The position numbers and the translations under genes are program-made. From Anaerolineales bacterium (GTDB lineage Bacteria; Chloroflexota; Anaerolineae; Anaerolineales; Villigracilaceae), in NCBI GenBank assembly GCA_016789305.1, contig JAEURJ010000007.1, positions 124,001-188,000 on the forward strand: DNA of 64,000 nucleotides. The letters run 5' to 3'. This document shows, piece by piece, positions 17,334-25,884 of the stretch (positions are counted from its first letter, which is position 1; each line of letters starts with the position of its first letter). The notes under the pieces were generated by a model. The model was not told the origin of the DNA. It did no database searches and was given only the letters and a program-made list of their open reading frames with translations.

Positions 17334-17792
17334 ATGTCTCGTAAAAAGAATCATAAAAAACGTACTACATCTGTATCCTTTCTTAGTAAACCTGCCGTTC
17401 AAATTGGTCTGGTTGCTGCTGTGCTGTTGATCATCTATTTGATTGTATCGGGTGGCAGCCAAAATAAATCGGTTGTTGGCCGTGAAATAAGTGTTGAGGA
17501 AGCCTATCAACTGTATCAAGGCGGCGCCTTTGTACTGGATGTCCGCACTCAGGAGGAGTGGGATGAGTACCATGCGCCAAACACCACCCTTATCCCATTG
17601 GATGAATTGGAATCCCGCTTAAACGAATTACCCAAGGATCAGGAAATTGTTGTTATTTGCCGTTCAGGGAATCGCAGCAAACAAGGCCGGGATATTTTGA
17701 TCGAGGCCGGGTTCGATGCCGTGAGCGTGGCCGGTGGCTTAAAGGAATGGAATGCCAGCGGTTATCCTGTTGAAGGGACTCCCCCACAATAA
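17334..17792 (+). CDS. Membrane-anchored rhodanese-like sulfurtransferase
   Basis: A 152-residue protein with a basic N-terminus (RKKNHKKR), one membrane helix (about residues 22-40) and an extracytoplasmic rhodanese domain. The active-site loop is intact: C109 in VVICRSGNRSKQGRD, preceded by FVLDVRTQEEWDEYH and followed by the family ending VAGGLKEWNASGYPV. Rhodaneses move sulfane sulfur from donors such as thiosulfate to acceptors through a Cys persulfide. GGAGG lies before the ATG. Its upstream paralog has lost the Cys, so this copy is probably the active one. Terminators bound it on both sides. Confidence 0.88.
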   Translation: MSRKKNHKKRTTSVSFLSKPAVQIGLVAAVLLIIYLIVSGGSQNKSVVGREISVEEAYQLYQGGAFVLDVRTQEEWDEYHAPNTTLIPLDELESRLNELPKDQEIVVICRSGNRSKQGRDILIEAGFDAVSVAGGLKEWNASGYPVEGTPPQ

Positions 17793-17799
17793 CTACGAA

Positions 17800-17832
17800 C
17801 AGATCCTTCCTTGTGATGGATCTGTATTTTTA
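17800..17832 (+). terminator. Terminator after second rhodanese gene
   Basis: CAGATCC (17800-17806) pairs with GGATCTG (17818-17824), followed by TATTTTTAT. Confidence 0.8.
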
Positions 17833-17880
17833 TAAAGTTTTGTGCAGGCATTCACCAAAATCTAACCTCGCGTTGTTATA

Positions 17881-18897
17881 ATGTTTTCTGTGCAAACGAC
17901 AAATTCATCAAAACGATTGTCCCGCCCTTTGGTTGTGGCCGTCATCATCATTGTGTTGATCTTGGTGGCATCCAGCATGCTGCCCATAATTTTTTTCACC
18001 TGGCTGTGGGACCGTCTCAATATTTTTGCGACGGTCTTCCTTGGCATATTCGTGGAGGCGGTTCCGTATCTGCTTCTCGGGACGCTTGCTTCCGGCCTCG
18101 TTGAAATGTTCCTTGACCGGGACCAGATGAGCAGATGGATCTCGCATCGCCCCATTCCCGCGGCTGTGACTGGCGCATTGATGGGCATGGTCTTTCCCGT
18201 TTGTGAATGTGGTGTCGTTCCGTTGACGCGTAGATTATTTCATAAAGGGCTGCCACTTTCCGCCGGCGTTGCATTTCTCCTTGCTGCGCCGGTTTTGAAT
18301 CCCATTGTGATTCTGAGCACTGCCGCTGCATTTGGCTGGAAAGCCATGCTGCTTTGGCGAGTTGGCCTCAGCCTGGTGATTGCTGTGGTGGTGGGGCTCG
18401 TATTCTCGGTCGAGAAGGATGCGTCGAATGTCCTTCGTCCCGTTTTGGACATGGCCCACGACCATCATCACGAGGAATCAAAGTCCTTCGTGGAAAAAAT
18501 ACGTGCGGCATTTGTGATCACTGCGGATGAATTCTTTGAGATGGGGCGTTATCTGATCGTCGGGGCATTGCTGGCCGCGGGGCTGCAAACTTTTATTCCG
18601 CAATCAGCCTTGCTGACGATTGGCAGCGGCCCTGTGTTATCCGTTTTGGTGATGCTTGGTCTGGCGATCCTGCTTTCCATTTGTTCCACGGTGGATGCAT
18701 TCGTGGCGCTTGGGTTTGTTGGCACCTTTAGCTTTGGCTCTGTGCTGTCCTTCCTTGTGTTTGGCCCCATGGTGGATATCAAAAGCATCATCATGTATGC
18801 GCAGGTATTTAAAAAGCGTTCCGTGGCTTATCTTGTTTTGATCCCGTTTGTCATGAGCCTGCTGTCCGGGATCATTTTCAACTATCTTTCCCCATAG
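17881..18897 (+). CDS. YraQ-type permease (UPF0718)
   Basis: A 338-residue membrane protein of the YraQ/DUF318 permease family with about eight helices. The hallmark VFPVCECGVVPLTRRL and the LLAAPVLNPIVI segment occur in the first half, and LSICSTVDAFVALGF in the second. A His-rich cytosolic loop (HDHHHEES) lies between the halves. TATAAT at 17877-17882 overlaps the first ATG, so if that box is used the likely start is the GTG at 17890 and the mRNA would be nearly leaderless. The neighbouring TIGR03943-type protein is its usual partner. Transported substrate unknown; the surrounding metal-import genes suggest a metal-related role. Confidence 0.85.
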   Translation: MFSVQTTNSSKRLSRPLVVAVIIIVLILVASSMLPIIFFTWLWDRLNIFATVFLGIFVEAVPYLLLGTLASGLVEMFLDRDQMSRWISHRPIPAAVTGALMGMVFPVCECGVVPLTRRLFHKGLPLSAGVAFLLAAPVLNPIVILSTAAAFGWKAMLLWRVGLSLVIAVVVGLVFSVEKDASNVLRPVLDMAHDHHHEESKSFVEKIRAAFVITADEFFEMGRYLIVGALLAAGLQTFIPQSALLTIGSGPVLSVLVMLGLAILLSICSTVDAFVALGFVGTFSFGSVLSFLVFGPMVDIKSIIMYAQVFKKRSVAYLVLIPFVMSLLSGIIFNYLSP

Positions 18898-18904
18898 GTG
18901 CCTC

Positions 18905-19642
18905 ATGCCGCATAGATTGTATCGTTCCTTTCAGGCGTTATTGCTGCTGGCTCTTTGCCTGTTTTTTGCGGGCAAACTCGCCAGCGGACAATTGTCGTAT
19001 TACATCAATTTGCGGTTCATCCCGCTGACCATCTTTGGGGTGATCTTCCTTGCTCTTTTGGCGCAAACATTGTTTAGTGAAAACAGACGATCCCGCCAGC
19101 AGGAACATGAAGACGAACATCATGACCATGATCATGTGCCGGCAAACCTATGGTTCATGGTTGTGCCGCTTGCAATCGGACTATTAATTCCCGCGCGTCC
19201 GTTGGATTCATCCGCGTTTGCCACAAAAGGATTCAACACCACCGGGCCAATGGTCAGCTCGGATTCGGCTGCCAAACTTTTTGAGACCGAATCCCAGGAT
19301 CGAAATGTGTTGGATTGGGTGAAGATTTCCTATTACGAAAAGGATATTACTCCCTATCTGGATCAACAGGCTTCGGTGATCGGGTTTGTGTATCGCGATG
19401 ACCAGTTGAACGAGAATCAATTTTATGTCAGCCGATTTATTATCTCGTGCTGTGCGGCGGATGCATCCTCGATCGGTATGATCGTAAATTGGGATGATGC
19501 GAAAACACTGAAACAGGATTCGTGGGTGTTGGTAAAAGGCTCCATCTCTTCGACGATATTGAAGGACCAGACGCTTCTCGTGATCGATGCAGAGTCCATT
19601 CAGGATGTGCCTGTCCCTGAACAACCTTATCTTTATCCATGA
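18905..19642 (+). CDS. TIGR03943-family putative permease subunit
   Basis: A 245-residue protein with two or three N-terminal membrane helices, a cytosolic His/Glu-rich segment (HEDEHHDHDH) and a C-terminal soluble domain with FIISCCAADAS and GSISS. This matches the TIGR03943 (YcgQ-like) family, which is regularly encoded next to YraQ permeases. Only 7 bp separate it from the permease stop and 4 bp overlap the next gene, so translation is probably coupled. The paired Cys and the His-rich stretch fit metal binding. The reaction or cargo of the complex is not known. Confidence 0.83.
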   Translation: MPHRLYRSFQALLLLALCLFFAGKLASGQLSYYINLRFIPLTIFGVIFLALLAQTLFSENRRSRQQEHEDEHHDHDHVPANLWFMVVPLAIGLLIPARPLDSSAFATKGFNTTGPMVSSDSAAKLFETESQDRNVLDWVKISYYEKDITPYLDQQASVIGFVYRDDQLNENQFYVSRFIISCCAADASSIGMIVNWDDAKTLKQDSWVLVKGSISSTILKDQTLLVIDAESIQDVPVPEQPYLYP

Positions 19643-21003
19643 AAAATTTCTCAACGCTGGATAAAACGGCATCCGCTGTTATTCTTTTTTGTACGGCATT
19701 GATCGGCCTTGTTGTTTTCCTTGGGACGCAGGCAGGAGTTCGGGTAAAAGCAAACCTGCCCGAGCGCGGTTTAATCGGTCCGTATCAAGTCGTCACGCTC
19801 ATTTTCTCTGAATCGGTTGATCCGCAAATGGCTGAGTCGTTGTTTGACATCCAGCCCAAAATAGACGGGACGTTTCGTTGGGCGGATTCGCAAACCATGC
19901 AGTTCGCCTCTTTGCAGCCATTTGAGCTGGGTACTGCTTACAAGCTGACTCTTCGCTCCGGTCTTCTCTCTCAAAATGATCACGAGCTGAAAACGGATCA
20001 AAGCTGGGAGATGCATGTGCGCGAGCCCGAGATTGCTTATCTTAAGAGTGGAGATGGGCAGAGCGGTGTTTGGACGATGAGCTTGAACAATACCAACCCG
20101 CCGCGTCAGTTGACCGATCCTTCCCTGAAAGTAATCGACTTTGATGCTTCACGGGATGGCGAGTTTGTTATTTTTATCGTTCAAAATCAGGCAGGCGGCA
20201 TTGACTTGTGGCGTGCCACCCGCGATGGCGTATCTTCCATTCTGTTGGATTGTGGACTCGATCGCTGCACATCTCCGTCCATTTCACCGGATGGTACTCG
20301 GGTGGCCTATTCCCGTGAGATTGCCGGTCCCAGCATTGACCTGCCTTATGGCTCGCCGCGTATTTGGATGCTGGATATGTCTGAGGCAAAGGATGGACCG
20401 GTGTATCAAGATCAACAGGTGCTGGGATATCATCCGCAATGGTCGCCGGATGGGATGCAGTTGGCCTCCTATGATGGGCTTGCAGACCAAATTCGTCTGT
20501 TGAATGTCGATAGCGGACAGCAGTTTATTTTTCAATCCCAAACAGGCGGCCCAATGACATGGTCGCCGGATGGAACAAAATTCCTGTTTACCGATGTGGA
20601 ACAAAGTGAAGGCGGCGTGCGGACTCGTGTACGTATGGCTGATTTGACGATCAACAAGACCTTCACCCTCACAGGTAGCGAGGATGACATGGACTATGGA
20701 TACAATTCCCTTGCCTGGTCACCCGAGGATGATGAGTCTGTTTTGCTTGGGATGCGAGCCGGTGGGGATGATCCCTCACAGGTCTTTTGGCTTTTTAATC
20801 CTGGTCGATTGGATGGCGTTATTGTTGCAGGTCAACCGGAATATGCCTATACCTCTCCGCATTGGGATGTTTGGGGAGGGGCATTTGTTTTTCAGCAATT
20901 CAAGTTGAAGGGTCCGTACAAGCCTGAAATTGGACTGTGGAAACAGGGAAGCGCGGAGCCGCTTGTTGTTGGCGAAGGATTAATGCCTCGCTGGCTCCCG
21001 TAA
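19639..21003 (+). CDS. Membrane-anchored Ig-like plus TolB-type beta-propeller protein
   Basis: A 454-residue protein with an N-terminal membrane anchor (about residues 10-28), an Ig-like module (about 35-130, LIFSESVDPQMAESLFDI) and a C-terminal propeller of WD40-like PD40 repeats: SPSISPDGTRVAYS, HPQWSPDGMQLASY, PMTWSPDGTKFLFT and LAWSPEDDESVLL. It probably faces outside and binds a partner protein or ligand; no enzyme motif is visible. Its first codon overlaps the TIGR03943 gene by 4 bp, and the next gene encodes a transporter with the same kind of propeller fused on. The propellers may therefore have a common target in this metal cluster. Confidence 0.8.
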   Translation: MKNFSTLDKTASAVILFCTALIGLVVFLGTQAGVRVKANLPERGLIGPYQVVTLIFSESVDPQMAESLFDIQPKIDGTFRWADSQTMQFASLQPFELGTAYKLTLRSGLLSQNDHELKTDQSWEMHVREPEIAYLKSGDGQSGVWTMSLNNTNPPRQLTDPSLKVIDFDASRDGEFVIFIVQNQAGGIDLWRATRDGVSSILLDCGLDRCTSPSISPDGTRVAYSREIAGPSIDLPYGSPRIWMLDMSEAKDGPVYQDQQVLGYHPQWSPDGMQLASYDGLADQIRLLNVDSGQQFIFQSQTGGPMTWSPDGTKFLFTDVEQSEGGVRTRVRMADLTINKTFTLTGSEDDMDYGYNSLAWSPEDDESVLLGMRAGGDDPSQVFWLFNPGRLDGVIVAGQPEYAYTSPHWDVWGGAFVFQQFKLKGPYKPEIGLWKQGSAEPLVVGEGLMPRWLP

Positions 21004-21027
21004 AATTTAATCGCGTCATGGAATGAA

Positions 21028-23538
21028 ATGAAAAGAAGATTTATCTCCATCCTCCTTTTTTTGTTGATTGTTATCTTGCCTGTCTCTTCCGCTCTTGCTC
21101 ACCCGGCGGACGTGTACACCCATAATATTCACGTGAATCTTTCACAGGATGCCTTGACCATTGAGTGGGAGATCAAACCCGGTCCGCTGTTGATTCAGGC
21201 CATTTGGTTTGAGGCAGATCAGGATCAGGACGGATCAGTCAGCCAGCAGGAAGCGGATGAATGGGCTGCGCCGCGTGTATCGAAATTCACCGCCTTGTTG
21301 GGGAGTCAAAACCTTTCTTTGACTTTGGATGAAGTGAAATTTCCATCAACACTCGATTCGTTCCAGGCCGGACTGGAGTATGTCACGATTCATTTTTCCA
21401 CTCCTCTTGCTGCTTCAAATGATGTGTATCGATTGACCCTGCATAATGGCATGGAAGAACAGAAGTCGTTGAATTGGTTCTATCTTTCTGCAAAAGATGA
21501 ACTCAAATTCGAAGCACCGCGACAGAACAACAGCAAGATCACGTTTCAAGTATTCCCTCCTTCGGCACAGACAAATGAACAGTTATTGACGACATGGGAC
21601 AGTAGTATGCCATCGCTTTCGTCGTGGCAAGGGGGGCAGGCGGCGACTGCGACTCCTCCGCCTTCCGCGCCCACGCAGCAGCAAAATGCGAATTTGGAAC
21701 AACTGCTCGATCTTGTGCGTGCAAAGGAAGTAACACCATCGTTCTATATTTTTGCCCTGGGGATATCCCTTGTGCTTGGCGCACTTCATGCGTTGACGCC
21801 GGGACATGGCAAGACGGTGGTTGCGGCATATCTCGTCGGGTCACGCGGGACCACGTGGCATGCGGTGGTGCTCGGAACAGTGGTCACGCTGACGCATACT
21901 GGCTCGGTCTTTTTGCTTGGTATCTTTACGCTGGCGGCTTCACAATATATTTTACCGACGACCATCATTCCATTGCTTGAAATTCTTTCCGGCTTGTTGA
22001 TCGTTGGGTTGGGACTTTACCTATTGTGGCAGAGATTTCAATACTGGTTGAAATCAAGACAGCCAGCAATCGAGTCGAAGAGTCACGAAAGAAAATATTC
22101 TTTAACTCCATCTTCTGCATCGAAGAAAGTTTCCGTCGCGATCAAAGTCCAAAAGATGGATGCGAACCTGCATCATCATGGCGATGGAAAGATGCACTCG
22201 CATGATGTCCCGGAGACTTTGACCTGGCGTTCGCTCATTGCCCTTGGGGTGAGCGGCGGGCTGGTCCCATGCCCGGATGCAATCGCGATTTTGCTTGTGG
22301 CCGTTGCCATCAACCGCATTTTTCTTGGCCTCGCCTTGATCGTTTCGTTCAGTCTTGGGCTGGCAGTTGTATTAATTGTGATCGGTTTGTTGATGGTGAA
22401 CAGCCGCCGTCTGTTTGATCGGGTGAGCTTCCTCGATAAACTTGCGCCGATCATGCCGATTGTTTCTGCGCTGATCGTATTGATCCTCGGCTTTGGGTTG
22501 ACTTGGGGGGCCTATGTTCGAGCGAGGGAAAGTTTGGGTTTGGCTGGAACAAGCGCGGGCGGAGTCGATGCGGCTCGTATCCTGTATCAAGTCGAAGGGG
22601 AGGATCGAGTCAAAAGATTGTTCGTGGCGGATGTGAAGGATGGTCAATCCACTGCTTTAACGGATGCACTAAAAAATGTGGTCGACTTCTCTTTGTCCTC
22701 TGATGAAACGCAGTTGATCTATGTGGTGCAGACGGAGGAACTGCAAAATGAAATGTGGCTTGCGAATTTAACGAGCGGCGAAAGCAGGAAAATTTACGAT
22801 TGTACGGATGCAGTTTGTTCGCAGCCTGTCTGGTCGCCGGATGGGTCGCAGGTTATTTTTGAACACATCAGTTTGACCGGCGCAGATGCCACGGGGTTGA
22901 CCACGCTGTGGTGGATCGATATGCAGACGAATGAAGTGAAGCCCCTGTTTCAGGAAGGGAAGTTGCCCGGCGCGAACCCGCGCTGGTCGCCGGATGGCAA
23001 ATGGTTGAGTTATGCCACTTCCGAAAATGTGCGTTTATATAATTTTGAGACCGGTGAAAGCCGCACAGTAAAAAGTATTCTCGGCGCATCGGCGGCCTGG
23101 TCGCCGGATGGGAAGTCTGTCTTGTATCGTGATGTGATCATTCAAAATAGTCAATTCATTACGCAGTTGTTTGTGTATGATCTGAATGCGAAGACCTCCA
23201 CAAACATCAGCCCGGATCCCGGCTTTGAAAATATTCTCGCAGCCTGGTCGCCGGATGGAAGCCAGATCGCTGTGGTACGCCGCGATCTTTCTGTGACTCG
23301 CGGTGATCAAATTTGGTTGATGGGAGCCGATGGGGGCAACGCGCACGCAGTGACCGATCAAGCTAATGTTCTGCATGGTACCTTGGCATGGTCCGGTGAT
23401 GGAAGATATATTTTGTATGATCTGTACGATCTGGATTCGTTTCCTTTGTCTTCGAAATTGCAGATGGTGGATGTTGACTCCGGGAAAGTGACCGATTTAG
23501 GAATCGCCGGCTATAACCCTAAATGGATCTGGCCATAA
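21028..23538 (+). CDS. NicO/RcnA-type metal transporter fused to a beta-propeller
   Basis: An 836-residue fusion. A signal peptide (about 1-24) precedes an extracellular domain starting HPADVYTHNIHV (about 25-190). A membrane domain (about 235-505) carries LGALHALTPGHGKTVVAAYL and SGGLVPCPDAIAILL, both typical of NicO/RcnA nickel-cobalt transporters, with a His-rich loop (LHHHGDGKMHSH) between. The C-terminal 300 residues are PD40 propeller repeats such as PVWSPDGSQVIF and PRWSPDGKWLSY. I know no standard NicO protein with this fusion. Likely a metal exporter or importer with an external sensor or docking propeller. The nearby Zur-type regulator and zinc importer make zinc a possible substrate, but nickel or cobalt fits the family better. 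Confidence 0.83.
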   Translation: MKRRFISILLFLLIVILPVSSALAHPADVYTHNIHVNLSQDALTIEWEIKPGPLLIQAIWFEADQDQDGSVSQQEADEWAAPRVSKFTALLGSQNLSLTLDEVKFPSTLDSFQAGLEYVTIHFSTPLAASNDVYRLTLHNGMEEQKSLNWFYLSAKDELKFEAPRQNNSKITFQVFPPSAQTNEQLLTTWDSSMPSLSSWQGGQAATATPPPSAPTQQQNANLEQLLDLVRAKEVTPSFYIFALGISLVLGALHALTPGHGKTVVAAYLVGSRGTTWHAVVLGTVVTLTHTGSVFLLGIFTLAASQYILPTTIIPLLEILSGLLIVGLGLYLLWQRFQYWLKSRQPAIESKSHERKYSLTPSSASKKVSVAIKVQKMDANLHHHGDGKMHSHDVPETLTWRSLIALGVSGGLVPCPDAIAILLVAVAINRIFLGLALIVSFSLGLAVVLIVIGLLMVNSRRLFDRVSFLDKLAPIMPIVSALIVLILGFGLTWGAYVRARESLGLAGTSAGGVDAARILYQVEGEDRVKRLFVADVKDGQSTALTDALKNVVDFSLSSDETQLIYVVQTEELQNEMWLANLTSGESRKIYDCTDAVCSQPVWSPDGSQVIFEHISLTGADATGLTTLWWIDMQTNEVKPLFQEGKLPGANPRWSPDGKWLSYATSENVRLYNFETGESRTVKSILGASAAWSPDGKSVLYRDVIIQNSQFITQLFVYDLNAKTSTNISPDPGFENILAAWSPDGSQIAVVRRDLSVTRGDQIWLMGADGGNAHAVTDQANVLHGTLAWSGDGRYILYDLYDLDSFPLSSKLQMVDVDSGKVTDLGIAGYNPKWIWP

Positions 23539-23541
23539 CCC

Positions 23542-23590
23542 TTGACTTTTGTCTTTTTAGCACCTATACTTATTGAAAATTGTTTTCAAT
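23542..23590 (+). promoter_or_regulatory. Promoter with Fur/Zur-type operator
   Basis: A -35 TTGACT (23542-23547), a 17-bp spacer and a -10 TATACT (23565-23570). Just downstream is a perfect palindrome: ATTGAAAA (23572-23579) and TTTTCAAT (23583-23590) around TTG. It would cover the transcription start of the regulator gene, so autorepression and metal-dependent control of the znu genes follow naturally. Confidence 0.82.
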
Positions 23591-23606
23591 AAGAAAAAGG
23601 GTGAAC

Positions 23607-24029
23607 ATGTCCGCTGAGATTTGGCTGGAGCAATTGCACGAGAACGGATACCGTCTGACCGATGCGCGCCGCGCCGTGGTGGAGACCGTGGAGAAATCCA
23701 CGCACGCCCTCACGCCGGTTCAGGTTTATGACTTGGCGCGCAAAAAATATCGCGCGCTGGGATTGGTCACGGTGTATCGCACGCTCGAAAAGCTGGAGGA
23801 GTTGCACATCATCCAGCGGGTGCATCAACCTCAGGGATGTCAGGCCTTCATCTCTGCAGGCGCCGGGCATCAGCATTTGCTGCTGTGTCAAAGCTGCGGG
23901 CAGGTGGAGTTCTTCGACGGTGACGACCTCGATGGGCTTACGAAAACCATTTCCAAAAAGACAGGCTATAAGATCAACGAACACTGGCTGCAACTCTTTG
24001 GCCTGTGTGCCGCCTGCCGAACGAATTAA
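23607..24029 (+). CDS. zur: Fur-family metalloregulator, probably Zur
   Basis: A 140-residue Fur-family repressor. The N-terminal winged helix includes GYRLTDARRAVVE and GLVTVYRTLEKLEEL. The dimer domain has HQHLLLCQSCGQVEFFD and ends GLCAACRTN, giving the two CxxC pairs of the structural zinc site. I chose the ATG at 23607, which has AAGGGTG upstream; the frame is open to 23580 but that part overlaps the operator. It leads znuA-, znuC- and znuB-like genes, so zinc is the most likely signal, with manganese as the alternative. Confidence 0.85.
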   Translation: MSAEIWLEQLHENGYRLTDARRAVVETVEKSTHALTPVQVYDLARKKYRALGLVTVYRTLEKLEELHIIQRVHQPQGCQAFISAGAGHQHLLLCQSCGQVEFFDGDDLDGLTKTISKKTGYKINEHWLQLFGLCAACRTN

Positions 24030-24075
24030 TACCAAATCCCTCACCATTCGGTGGGGGATAAAAAAAGGATCATAA

Positions 24076-25029
24076 ATGAAAAAGATTATCAATTCCATTA
24101 TTGGATATACCCTGCTCGCGGCTCTTTTCTTAACCGCATGCGGCTCTGCCTCAACCGGCAGTGACGACGCTGTGAAGGTTCTCGCCTCCACCACCTTCCT
24201 GGCAGACATTGCTCAAAATGTGGCCGGTGACCGCCTGACGGTGGAATCCCTGCTGCCCGTCGGTGCGGACCCGCATGCGTATCAGGCCGCTCCTTCCGAT
24301 GTTGCGAAGATCGCGGAAAGTGACTTATTAATTCTCAATGGTGTGGAGTATGAACATTTCATTGAGCCCTTGTTGGAAAATGCCGGCGGTGAACGCCTGG
24401 TAATCGAAGCCACTGCCGGGCTTGAGCCGCATGCGATGGAAGAACATGGGGATGAGGATCATGCCGTCGTAGCGGAATCAGCCGATGGTCACGAGCATGA
24501 AGCGGGTGATCCGCACATGTGGCTGGATCCGAATCTTGTCGTGAGGTATGTCGAAAATATCCGCGATGGTCTGATTCAAGCGGACCCCGCCGGGGAGCAG
24601 GTTTACAAGTCCAATGCGGATGCATACATTGCGCAACTCAAGGATTTGGACGCCTGGATCGTGAAACAAGTGAATACCATTCCTGAAGAACGCAGGTTGC
24701 TGGTCACCAATCACGAAGCGATGGGATATTTTGCAGAACGATATGGGTTTACAGTTACTGATACCATTCTTCCAAGTTTCAGCTCTGAGGCGAGTGCTTC
24801 TGCACAGGAAATTGCCGAAAGCATCGAAAAGGTAAAGAATTCCGGCGCACCTGCCATTTTCCTGGGCGAAGTGGAGAATGCGGACTTGGCCAATCAAATC
24901 GCGGCCGAAACCGGTGTGAAGGTGATTGATGACCTGCACCTCGAATCGCTTACAGATGGGGCGCCGGCCACAACCTATATTGATATGATGCGGCATAATG
25001 TTTCCCGCATTATCGAAGGTTTGCAGTAA
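24076..25029 (+). CDS. znuA: Zinc/manganese ABC importer lipoprotein (ZnuA-like)
   Basis: A 317-residue cluster A-I solute-binding lipoprotein. The lipobox LTACG puts the lipid on C22. Metal ligand candidates are H68 (ADPHAYQ), H147 (DPHMWLDP) and a late TNHEAMGYF. A His/Asp-rich loop at residues 119-141 is typical of zinc-binding rather than manganese-binding members. It delivers metal to the permease encoded downstream. A hairpin with no T-run separates it from the regulator gene and another (25046-25075) from the ATPase gene; these may balance expression within the operon. Confidence 0.88.
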   Translation: MKKIINSIIGYTLLAALFLTACGSASTGSDDAVKVLASTTFLADIAQNVAGDRLTVESLLPVGADPHAYQAAPSDVAKIAESDLLILNGVEYEHFIEPLLENAGGERLVIEATAGLEPHAMEEHGDEDHAVVAESADGHEHEAGDPHMWLDPNLVVRYVENIRDGLIQADPAGEQVYKSNADAYIAQLKDLDAWIVKQVNTIPEERRLLVTNHEAMGYFAERYGFTVTDTILPSFSSEASASAQEIAESIEKVKNSGAPAIFLGEVENADLANQIAAETGVKVIDDLHLESLTDGAPATTYIDMMRHNVSRIIEGLQ

Positions 25030-25083
25030 AATTTTCATAGGATACGTAAGGGCGGCCCGTCACGGGTCGCCCTTAGAAATGAT

Positions 25084-25884
25084 ATGACTCATACCCCTCA
25101 TCGTCTCGAAGTTGAACATGCCGATATCGGCTATGGAGATAAGATTGTTCTCCACGATCTATCCTTTCAGGTACCGCATGGCGCGCGTGTTGCAGTTGTT
25201 GGTCCCAACGGTGCTGGAAAATCCACCTTGTTCAAGGCGTTGGTCGGAATCCTTCCACTGAAAGCAGGTCAGATTTTAATACATGGCGAATCGCTCGGCA
25301 CGCATAAAGACTGCGTGGCGTATGTTCCCCAACGAGAGGATGTAGATTGGCGTTTTCCGGTCACTGTCCACGATGTGGTGATGATGGGGCGCTTTGGTCA
25401 AATGGGGTGGTTGAGTCGTGCTTCGAAAAATGACAAAAAGATCGTCGAAAAAAGTTTGGAGCAAATGGGAATTGCGCATCTTGCATCTCATTCCATCGGC
25501 GAACTTTCCGGCGGGCAGCAACAGCGCGCATTTTTGGCGCGCGCACTCGCGCAGGAGCCGCATATTCTTTTAATGGATGAGCCCTTTACCGGTGTAGACG
25601 TCACCACGCAAGAGGCAACTCTTAATCTCTTGAATCACTTGCGCGATCAAAAAGTAACCGCCATTATTTCCACACATGATTTGAATCTTGCTGCTTCACG
25701 ATTTGACCTTATTCTTCTGGTCAATCATCGCATGATCGCTTATGGTGCACCGCAGCAGGTCTTTACCAAGGAAAACCTGGCAGCCGCTTTTGGGAACTCA
25801 TTACTTGTGATGGATAACGGCATGATGCTGGTGGATGAATGCTGTCCGCCGGGCGAGGAACACCACCATGTTGAGGTCAAATGA
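25084..25884 (+). CDS. znuC: Metal ABC importer ATPase (ZnuC-like)
   Basis: A 266-residue ATP-binding subunit. Walker A is GPNGAGKST, the signature is LSGGQQQR and Walker B is ILLMDEP, with the switch His in STHDLNLAA. The C-terminus ends in an acidic and His-rich tail (CCPPGEEHHHVEVK) that could bind metal. It overlaps the permease gene by 4 bp (ATGA), a sign of translational coupling. Together with the lipoprotein and permease it forms a three-gene zinc/manganese importer under the Fur-type regulator. Confidence 0.9.
   Translation: MTHTPHRLEVEHADIGYGDKIVLHDLSFQVPHGARVAVVGPNGAGKSTLFKALVGILPLKAGQILIHGESLGTHKDCVAYVPQREDVDWRFPVTVHDVVMMGRFGQMGWLSRASKNDKKIVEKSLEQMGIAHLASHSIGELSGGQQQRAFLARALAQEPHILLMDEPFTGVDVTTQEATLNLLNHLRDQKVTAIISTHDLNLAASRFDLILLVNHRMIAYGAPQQVFTKENLAAAFGNSLLVMDNGMMLVDECCPPGEEHHHVEVK

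Noticed and set aside
19639..21003. Annotation as TolB of a Tol-Pal system
   Set aside because: Only the propeller repeats are shared; there is no TolB N-terminal domain and no tolQRA or pal gene nearby.
24035..24066. Hairpin between the Fur-type regulator and znuA as a terminator
   Set aside because: The stem is good but the plus strand has an A-run, not a T-run, after it, and the genes read as one operon; at most an mRNA-processing or attenuating hairpin.
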